A stretch of 64,000 nt of DNA from Cycas panzhihuaensis (lineage: Eukaryota; Cycadophyta), in NCBI GenBank assembly GCA_023213395.1, contig CM041465.1, forward strand, positions 1,178,001 to 1,242,000. Reading direction: 5' to 3'. Shown here in pieces: positions 55,597-64,000 of this stretch. The number at the start of each line of letters is the position of its first letter. Within the stretch, counting starts at the first letter, position 1. The notes under the pieces are model-generated. The model was not told the origin of the DNA. It ran no database searches and was given only the letters and a program-made list of their open reading frames with translations. The position numbers and the translations under genes were made by a program.

Positions 55597-56441
55597 TACC
55601 TGGTTGATCCTGCTAGTAGTCGTATGCTTGTCTTAAAGATTAAGCCATGCATGTGTTAGTATGAACTATTTCAGACTGTGAAACTATGAATGGCTCATTA
55701 AATCAGATATAGTTTATTTGATGATATTCTTGTTACTCAGATAACTGTAGTAATTCTAGAGCTAATATGTGTACCAAATCCTAACTTCTGGAAAGGATGC
55801 ATTTATTAGATAAAAGGCTGATGCAGGCTCTTGTCTGGTGTGTCGGTGATTCATGATAACTCGACAGATCACATGGCCCTAGTGTTGGTGATGCTTCATT
55901 CAAATTTCTTCCCTATCAACTTTCGATGGTAGGATAGAGGCCTACCATGCTGGTGATGGGTGACAGAGAATTAGGGTTCAATTCTGAAGAGGGAGCTTGA
56001 GAAACGGCTACCACATCCAAGGAAGGCAACAGGTGCACAAATTACCCAATCCTGACATGGGGAGGTAGTGACAATAAATAACAATACTAGGCTCATCGAG
56101 TCTAGTAATTAGAATGAGTACAATTTAAATCCCTTAATGAGGATCCCTTAGAGGGCAAGTCTGGTGCCAGCAACCGTAGTAATTCTAGCTCCAATAGTGT
56201 ATATTTAAGTTGCTGCAGTTAAAAAGCTCGTAGTTGGATCTTGGGACAGCCTAACTGGTCTGCCTTTCAGTGTGCATCGATTGTTTCATCCTTTTTGTCA
56301 GTGGTGCATTCCTGGACTTAGTTGCTTGGGTTGCAGCTCTGGCATTATTACTTTAAAAAAATTAGAGTGCTCAAGGCAAGCCTACACTCTAAATACATTA
56401 GCATGGAAAAACACGATAGGATTCTGGTCATATTATGTTAT

Positions 56442-56472
<31 letters not shown>

Positions 56473-57020
56473 TTTAATTTGACTCAACACAGGGAAACTT
56501 ACGAGGTCTAAACATAGTAAGGATTGACAGATTGAGAGCTCTTTCTTGATTCTATGGGTGGTGGTGCATGAGCGATTTATCTGGTTAATTCTGTTAATGA
56601 ACGAGACCTTAGCCTATTAACTAGCTACGCTGAGGGTTTCCTTTGCGGCCAGCTTCTTAGAGGGACTATGGTCATTCAGGCCATGCAAGTTTGAGGCAAT
56701 AATAGGTCAGCGATGCCCTTATATGTTCTGGGCCGCACGCATGCTACACTGATGTATTCAACGAGTCTATAACCTTGGCTGAGAGGTCTAGGTAATTTGT
56801 GAAAATTTCATCGTGACGGGGATAGATCATTGCAATTATTGATCTTCAACGAGGAATTCCTAATAAGTGCGAGTCATCAACACATGTTGACTACGTCCCT
56901 ACCCTTTGTATACACCGCCCGTCGCTCCTACTAATTGAATGATCCGATGAAGTGTTCAGATCGCAGTGATGATGGTGGTTTGTTGCTGCCGACGTCACGA
57001 GAAGTTCATTAAACCTTATT

Positions 57021-57054
<34 letters not shown>

Positions 57055-57080
57055 ATAGGTGAACCTGTGGAAGGATCATT
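55597..57080 (+). pseudogene. 18S rRNA pseudogene
   Basis: It starts with TACCTGGTTGATCCTGCTAG and ends with GTGAACCTGTGGAAGGATCATT-like sequence, the normal 18S ends. The length is 1,484 against about 1,810 in plants. Two deletions are clear. About 300 bases are missing at the 56,440/56,441 junction, where the central domain jumps to the GAAGGGCACCACCAGG segment. About 18 bases are missing at 56,570/56,571, after GGTGGTGCATG. Many conserved C and G positions are T and A. It cannot form a functional small-subunit RNA. Confidence 0.96.
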
Positions 57081-57851
57081 GGCACTAGTCTCTGGATACC
57101 ATAAATAATGAGCAAACTTTTAGGTGGGGACATGACAGATTTTGGGCCCCTTGAAGGCATCATATTCCTCATCATTTCTCTAGATGGCTCTACTTAGCTG
57201 CGTGCAGTCCAGGTGCGGGAGGGGGCTGGAATAACCTTGTCATTCTATCACGAAGAGGGATGTTGGGATGCCAAACTCTACCTGTCACCCATCTCGCTTC
57301 TGTCGTACTCGAGGATATATAGATCGTAGCCCAGGAGTCGCAGGTGGGATGGTGGGCTATGTTTGTCATAGCATCTATCCCATTAGGTTCATCGAGAGGG
57401 TCAGATGCCCTTCGTTGCTTACAGGGGGGGGCCCGTCAGCAGTGGGCTTGGGGAACTAGAAGCGTGGCATGGACTATTCGATCGTATTGGGTAACCAAGC
57501 CCTTCTCTCACGTTGTCTTGTCCCTGCAATCTGCCAGATAACTCTCCCCCATGACTCCAAGTCATCAGACGCCACGCCCTCCTGTGGAAGGGGCAGGGTT
57601 GTCTCGTTGCGCAGTGGGCATCGTTGGAGCGGGGTGGGCTAACAAACTAAAAGCACAGGGTGCCTGACGCACCAAGGACTTGAGTTCTTGCACGGATTGC
57701 ACTCCTGTTGTTGGGCATCGGCGAGAGATGGTTCAGTCAGCTTGGCTGATCGATACATGCATCATAAGTGCATAATAGGCAGGGAAAGCCCCCTCGACTT
57801 GAGCACTGGGGAGGCCAAGGCTTCGGTCGGAGTTCCTCCCGTCCATGTTAT
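57081..57851 (+). other. ITS region lacking 5.8S rRNA
   Basis: It lies between 18S and 26S. The conserved plant ITS1 motif is present as GGTGCCTGACGCACCAAGGA at 57,659-57,678. I searched by eye for the 5.8S landmarks (GATGAAGAACG, TGAATTGCAGAATCC, GAACGCAAGTTGCG) on the plus strand and found none. 5.8S and part of its flanks appear deleted. Confidence 0.82.
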
Positions 57852-58208
57852 ATGACCCCAGGTCAGGCAAGAGCACCCACTGAGTTTAAGCATATCACTA
57901 AGCAGGGGAAAAGAAACTTACAAGGATTCCCCTAATAATGGTGAGCGAACCGGGAAGAGTCCAACATGAAAATTGGGTGGTGGTGTTGTCTGAATTGTAG
58001 CCTATAGAAGCGTCTTTAGCAATGGACCAGGCCCAAGTCCCCTGGAAGGGGGCGCCCAAGAGGGTAAGAGCCCCATTATGTTCCGACCATGTTGCATCAT
58101 GAGGCATTGTCTGTGAGTCAGGTTGTTTAGGAATGCAACCCTAATCGAGTGGTAAATTTTGTCCAAGGCTAAATATGGGTGAGGGACCGATAGCGAACAA
58201 GTACAGCA

Positions 58209-58241
<33 letters not shown>

Positions 58242-60710
58242 TAAAGAGTGCTTGAAATTGCCAGGAGGGAAGTGGATGGAGGTTGGTGATGCACTCTAGT
58301 TGGATGCAAAATGATGATCCCTAGTCTGCCGCTCGGCTCAGAGTGTGGACCATCGTTGGCTATCATGGTGACAAAAATGCACGTGGGAGACTGCGCAGAG
58401 TTTCATCGTTGCGACAGTCACTGACAGAAGTGTGCACCTTTGCAACAACCCCTGGGCACCTGCGCGCTTGTAGCATTGGTCTACGAGCTTTCCCTTCGTC
58501 CTGTCTTGAAACACGGACTAAGGAGTCTAATATGTGTGTAAGTTTGCAGGTTCAGAAACCCGTTAGGTGCAAGGAAGCTGACTAGCGAGATGCCCCTCGA
58601 GAGTGTGCACCACTGACTGACCCCGATCCTCTGTGAAGGGGTCAAGTACGAGCATACTTGTTGGGACCCGAAAGATGGTGAACTATGCCTGAGCAGGGTG
58701 AAGCCAGAGGAAACTTTGGTAGAGGCCTATAGCGATATTGACTTGCAAATCGTTCGTCTGACTTGGGTGTAGGGGCGAAAGACTAATCAAACTGTCTAGT
58801 AGTTGGTTTCCTCTGAAGTTTCCCTCAAGATAGCTAGAGCTCAGGTGTGGGTTTTATCGAGTAAAGCAAATGATTAGAGGCATCAGGGGCGTAATGCCCT
58901 CAACCTATTCTCAAACTTTAAATAGGTAAGACAAAGGTACTATCACTGAGCCGCATAAATGAATCAGGAACTCTAAGTGGGCCATTTTTGGTAAGCAGAA
59001 CTGGCAATGCAGGATGAACTGAAAGTCAAGTTATGTGCTGAAATACATGCTAACCCAGATCCACAAAGGGTGTTGGTTGATTAAGACAGTAGGACTGTGG
59101 TCATGGAAGTCGAAATCCACTAAGGAGTATGTAACAACTCACCTGCCGAATCAACTAGCCTCGAAAAAGGATGGCACTTAAGCGTGGGACCTATACTCAG
59201 TCATCGGGGCAAGTTCTTGGCCTCGGTGAGTAGGAGGATGCAGGGGTCATTGAGAAATCTTGGGTGTGAGTCCGGGCAAATTGACACCTGGTGCAGATCT
59301 TGGTGATAGTAGCAAATATTCAAATGAGAATTTTGAAGACTAAAGTGGGGAAAGGTTCCATGTGAACAGCACTTGGACATGGGTTAGTCGATCCTGAGAG
59401 ATGGGGAAGCCCTATGTGAAGGGTGTACTTTGGGTGTACATTGAAAAGGAATCAGGTTAATATTCTTGAACTGGGACATGGCAGCAGATGACGACGTTAG
59501 GAAATTCGGAGAAGTCGACGGGGGCCCTCGGAAGAGTTATCTTTTCTTTTTAACAACCTGCCCACCCTAAAATCGGTTCATCCAGAGATAGGGTCCAGTG
59601 GCTGGAAGAGCATCGCACATCTTGCAGTGTCTGGTGTGCCTTCGATAGCCCTTGAAAATCTAGAGGATCGAGTACCATTTGCACCTAGTCGTACTCATAA
59701 CTGCATCAGGTCTCCAAGGTGAGCAACCTCTAGTCAATAGAACAATGTAGGTAAGGGAAGTCAACAAAATGAATTTGTAACCTCGAGAAAAGGATTGGCT
59801 TTGAGGGCTAGGCCTAGGGGTCTGTGCCTTGAGCTTGTGGGCTATCGGTGGTCTGCCCAAGCTACTATCGTGATGAGGGTGGGCAAGTGCCTATCGATCA
59901 GGTGACGGGTTCAAAACATCCCTTCATGGGCTTTCCTAAGCAAAGGAACAATGACTTAACTAGTATGAACAAGGGGAATCTGACTATTTAATTATAAAAA
60001 AGCATTGCGATGGTCCCAGCGGATGCTGACGTAATGTGATTTCTGCCTAGTGCTCTGAATATCAAAGTGAAGAAATTCAACCAAGCGCGGGTAAATGGAG
60101 AGAGTAACTATGACTCTTTTAAGGTAGCTAAATGCCTCATCATCTAATTAGTGACGTGCATGAATGGATTAATGAGATTCCCACTATCCCTATCTACTAT
60201 TTAGTGAAACTACAACCAAGGGAACAGGCTTCGCAGAATCAGTGGGGAAAGAAGACCCTGTTGAGATTGACTCTAGTCTGACTTTGTGAAATGACTTGAG
60301 AGGTGTAGAATAAGTGGGAGCCGTTTTAGGCGCAAGTGAAATACTACTACTTTTAACATTATTTTACTAATTCTGTGAGACAGAGGTGGGGCATTGCCCT
60401 TATTTTTGGCCTTAAGGCATGTGCGATCATGTCGATCTAAGCGGAAGACATTGTCAGGTGGGGAGTTTAGCTAGGGCAACACATCTGTTAAAAGATAACG
60501 TAGGTGTCCTAAAATGAGCTCAACGAGAACAGAAATCTCATGTGGAACAAAAGGGTAAAAGCTCATTTGATTTTGATTTTTAGTATGAATACAAACCATG
60601 AAAGTGTGGCCTATCGATCCTTTAGATTTTTGGAATTTGAGGCTAGAGGTGTCAGAAAAGTTATCACAGGGATAACTGGCTTGTGGCAACCAAGCGTTCA
60701 TAGTGACATT

Positions 60711-60747
<37 letters not shown>

Positions 60748-61240
60748 ATGAAGCAAAATTTACCAAGTGTTGGATTGTTCACCCACCAATAGGGAGCATG
60801 AGCTGGGTTTAGACTGTCATGAGGCAGGTTAGTTTTACCCTACTGATGAGTCACGTCGCAATAGTAATTCAACTTAGTATGAGAGGAACTATTGATTCAT
60901 ACAATTGGTCATCGTGCTTAGTTAAAAAGCCAGTGGCGTGAAGCTACCATATGTGAGATTATGACTGAACATGTCTAAGTCAGAATCCACGCTAGAGGCG
61001 ATGCATGTCCCTCTTCGATTGTTCTATGACCTGTAGTAGGGGTGCCACGGCGTTCCCAAGGGCCCGTGCCATTGGAAATCTCCTACGGCACGCGCTTAAG
61101 ACGAGCTTCAAAATTCAATTGCAAATGATCATCAAGAAGAATCCTTTGCAGATGACTTAAATACACGATGGGGTATTGTAAGTGGCGGAGTGGCCTTGCT
61201 GCTACGATCCACTGAGATTCAGCCCCTTGTCCACTCTCGA
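57852..61240 (+). pseudogene. 26S rRNA pseudogene, near full length
   Basis: It starts at GACCCCAGGTCAGGC and ends after CCACTGAGATTCAGCCCCTTG, about 3,390 bases, the normal size. Many conserved sites carry transitions. One example is the sarcin/ricin loop at 60,876-60,890, which reads AGTATGAGAGGAACT where AGTACGAGAGGAACT is universal. The density of C-to-T and G-to-A changes at former CG sites points to long methylated silence. The exact 3' end is approximate. Confidence 0.95.
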
Positions 61241-61250
61241 CTCCAAGAAG

Positions 61251-62175
61251 AAGTGGGGTCTCCGTAAATCTTCTGCAGCTTCTTTCTCATGTCCAGAATG
61301 GAGTGGGGTTTCTGCAACTCAATATCGTCCAAGTCCATAACAGAGTGGGCTTTCCACAACTCAATATCGTCTAAGTCCACAATGAAGTGGGGTTTCTGCG
61401 AATGAAGTGCAGAGCTTTCCACCAAGTCCACAAGTCCAACAACGAAGTGGGGTTTCTGCGAATGAAGGCCAGAGCGTTCCATCGTCCAAGGCCAGAGCCT
61501 TCCATCATCCAAGTCCATAGATGAAGTGGGGTTTCTAGGAATGAAGTGCATAGCTTTCTCTCATCCAAGGCCATAAATGAAGAGGGGTTTCCACAAATCT
61601 TCTAGAAACAAATGCAGATTTCTTTAACTTCTCTACCATAGAGCTCTTCATCGTCCAAGCCCATAAACGAAGTGGGGTTTCCAGGAATGAAGTGCAGAGC
61701 TTTCCATTATCAAAGTCCACAAACGAGGTGGGGTTTCGGGGAATGAAGCGCAGAGCTTTCCATCATCCAAGTCCACAAACGAGGTGGGTTTTCCAGGAAT
61801 GAAGTGCAGAGCTTTCCATCATCCAAGTCCATAAATGAAGTGGGGTTTCCGAGAATAAAGTGCAGATCTTTCCATCATCCAAGTCCATAAAGGACGTGGG
61901 CTTTCTGCAAATCTTCCAGAAAGAAGTGCATATTTCTTTAACTCTCTACCGTAGAGCTTTTCCTCGTCAAAGTCCAAAATTGCTTATTGGGTTTATACAA
62001 ATCTTCTAGAACAAAGTGCAGTTTTCTGTAGCTCTCTACTGTGGATCTTTTTATCATCCAAGTACATAAATGAAGTGGGGTTTCTACAAATCTTCCAAAG
62101 CTCTCTCACATGAGTCTAGAAATGCCCTTTTTATCATCCAAGTACATAAATGAAGTGGGGTTTCTGCTTGTCTTA
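61251..62175 (+). repeat. 56-bp tandem array after 26S
   Basis: About 14 units beginning GAAGTGGGGTTTC and usually continuing with AATGAAGTGCAGAGCTTTCCATCATCCAAGTCCA. Most are 53-60 bp. Three or four are about 80-90 bp because the middle is replaced by an AAATCTTC...TCTTTAACT...CTACC segment. It lies at the position of a 3' spacer repeat. Minus-strand frames here (61,219-61,720) are repeat-derived. Confidence 0.88.
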
Positions 62176-63007
62176 TACCGATGAACACCCCTCACCCGAG
62201 AAGAGGCTGGGTGGATACTCGAGGGAAATATGTAGGCATTCGTGGATATTGCATCTGTCACATGTGTTTGTCACATTTAGAGAAAATCTAGCAGCCCCCG
62301 TTGTAAGAACCGTACAAATGTAAGTGCATGAGTTAGATTTTTCGTGGTACCACTCGTGCCTTTCAGCTACACTTGTCATGCTCAGATAGGTGAAATATTC
62401 TATACAGACAACTTGTGCATGTCAGGTACACTTGTCATGCTCAGACAGGTGAAATCTTCCATACCAGCACCCCCACTGAATTGAGCGGGTGGGGCGGTCT
62501 TTTGTCTGGGACACATGTGGCTCTTCTTGATGGTTGCATCCCGTTTTCCTTCAACTCCTAGTTTCTGTAAGCCACCTCTGTCCCATTCCGACAAAAGACA
62601 CGTCCCTTAATGAAGACACCCCTATGGCTACCTATTTCTCTCATCTGTCTATTTCTCTCGACCGTGGTTCCCTTAGCGTCTCATTTCTGTTAGCCAGCCC
62701 TCTGCAGCAGCGGACCCGTTCCCTCAACCACTCATTTCCCTTAATAGTCATTCCTGAAGGCTATCAAAAACTAAATCTAAACACAAAATGGAGATCCACA
62801 TTTTATGGGATTAACCACCAAGTTTACGTATGAAAACTATGTTCAAATGGATGACACAATCTCGAAGCAATGCCATCTCTCATGAAGTAGGTTCCAATTG
62901 CGATAGTCCCATGTCCTACAGTATATGTTGGGAGTTGGTCTGGAGAAAGGATTGGTCCCATACTAAGAACCCTCCCAACCCAGGTCAGTGGGGTAAGCCA
63001 CTAACCC
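62176..63007 (+). other. Spacer, no gene seen
   Basis: It contains a short tandem duplication of a CACTTGTCATGCTCAGA-AGGTGAAAT segment near 62,368 and 62,428 (about 60 bp apart). Nothing else is recognised. Confidence 0.5.
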
Positions 63008-63383
63008 AGGAGGATCTACCATTATGTTTATAGGAGGCAGAAAATGCTAGGAGGATCTACCATATATCTACAACATGCAGAAAATGCTAGGCATTGGAAT
63101 AACTAAAAGAGATAGGGCTAAATGGTATCAAACTTATATGAAATTTTGTGGAAAGGAAGAAGACACATCCCACTACATGTGTACAAAAGGTAGAGCTCAG
63201 AAAATATCATTTGATTAGATTTCAAGCCTTGTTTTGCAGAAAATTAATCCCACATCTAGCAGAAAAATAACAAATACATACTATCATTAAATCAATGAAA
63301 ATGCAGTCAAATGGCATCCAAATGAGCTAAACGTTTGAGGAAGGGAAGGGAACATGTGTTCCAATATATGTACCAAATTTGAG
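63008..63383 (+). repeat. Truncated LTR of the element C family
   Basis: It matches the first part of the C LTR in that element's own reading direction, but here on the plus strand. It runs from AGGAGGATCTACCAT to GTACCAAATTTGAG. The terminal TGATCC is missing. A segment of about 40 bp at the start (AGGAGGATCTACCA...GCAGAAAATGCT) is duplicated. No internal element sequence follows. Confidence 0.85.
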
Positions 63384-64000
63384 ACACCTGCTTCTGGAGC
63401 CCTTCCAGCAAAAAGATACATCCCGTATCGGTAAACCTCCTATCCCAGGTTGTTTGGCTGAGCGTCTTCCCCGTGCCCATCCGTAGAGATGCATTTGGTT
63501 GCCATTCTCGGTCTTCTAAGCAGCTCATTTTTGGATCCAGACTCTGAGACTGTTTTCCCTGGGTGACAATTTTCTTTGAAGCGAGCCTACTATTTTGCTT
63601 GTGGAGGTGTGTTAAGTAGGTTGGATCACAAGTGAGGAATAGTTCCTCTGCTATGCATTTTCCCCAGGTTTGCACCAATCAGGCCTTTTTTTGTGTCAAG
63701 TGAAAGCTCACGTCCCCCTATCAACAACAATCTTTACTCAGGATGGTGTTACATACCTTCACCCATGGCACACATGTATAAGTTTTGGGTTATGGGTCTC
63801 TATTTTCTAACTCACCCGTTTCTTGAGTTAGTCTCATGTACCGAGGAAGAGCCCAGCTTCGTTAGGCTCGTTACACCCACTACATGGTTGTTTCTAAGAG
63901 AAGCGATCCTTTTGGTCTCAGCTCATTTTCCCTAACTGCGCATTAGATAGGTTGTTTGTAGCCTTTAACCAAACAACATGTACCATACCAATGAGCTTCG
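63384..64000. other. Spacer or unknown sequence at the window end
   Basis: No repeats, element parts or genes are recognised. Frames at 63,307-63,678 (minus) and 63,693-63,935 (plus) have no recognisable content. Confidence 0.4.

Noticed and set aside
57898-58585. ORFs inside the 26S pseudogene
   Set aside because: They overlap clear rRNA sequence and have no codon structure of their own.
61219-61720. Overlapping minus-strand ORFs with repeated FIPRNPTS-type peptides
   Set aside because: The peptide repeat follows the 56-bp DNA array after 26S; there is no independent coding sign.

Overview
The window looks like nuclear DNA of a land plant with a large, repeat-rich genome. A gymnosperm is plausible but cannot be shown from this sequence. 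There are no intact host protein genes. What is present is one degenerate 45S ribosomal DNA unit whose intergenic spacer (IGS) has been filled with Ty3/gypsy LTR retrotransposons. Most coding pieces carry in-frame stops of the kind produced by C-to-T and G-to-A change (CAG to TAG, TGG to TAG or TGA). This fits old, heavily methylated, silent DNA.

Layout from left to right. (1) 1-9,102: the 3' part of a decayed gypsy element (E1): gag, protease, RT, RNase H, integrase, a hairpin-rich tandem array, an extra sense ORF and a 3' LTR. (2) 9,103-13,842: IGS, with four copies of a 475-bp repeat, a unique stretch, then copies of a 321-bp repeat. (3) 13,843-54,428: a 40.6-kb nested insertion in the IGS. 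Its outer member is element B, a Tat-like gypsy element on the minus strand. Element A (14,098-31,069, plus strand, same family as B) sits in the 3' LTR of B. Element C (37,488-44,153, minus strand, chromovirus-like) sits in the 3' region of B. All three have recognisable LTR ends and 5-bp target duplications (gtgca/gtgcc for B, gatgg for A, tggtg for C). (4) 54,429-55,596: the IGS resumes in the same 321-bp repeat and runs into 18S. (5) 55,597-61,240: an 18S pseudogene with two deletions, an ITS region with no 5.8S, and a near full-length but mutated 26S. (6) 61,241-64,000: the start of the next spacer, with a 56-bp tandem array and a truncated LTR of the C family.

The most unusual content is in A and B. 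Downstream of integrase both carry a gene on the strand opposite to gag-pol. It has a TATA box, a short first exon, two GT-AG introns conserved in both copies, a plant-mobile-domain (PMD) like exon and a coiled-coil last exon. Because the introns lie on the antisense strand, the genomic RNA of the element cannot splice them out, which would explain how they survive retrotransposition. Between this gene and the 3' LTR is a second RNase H domain of the type known in Tat elements. In A its four catalytic acidic residues are intact, while the normal RNase H next to RT lacks the first catalytic Asp in both elements.

Relative ages follow from the nesting and the LTRs. B entered the IGS first. A and C came later, and C is the youngest: its LTRs differ by about 3% over the first 230 bp, against roughly 10% over the first 210 bp for the LTRs of A. 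All divergences were counted by eye.
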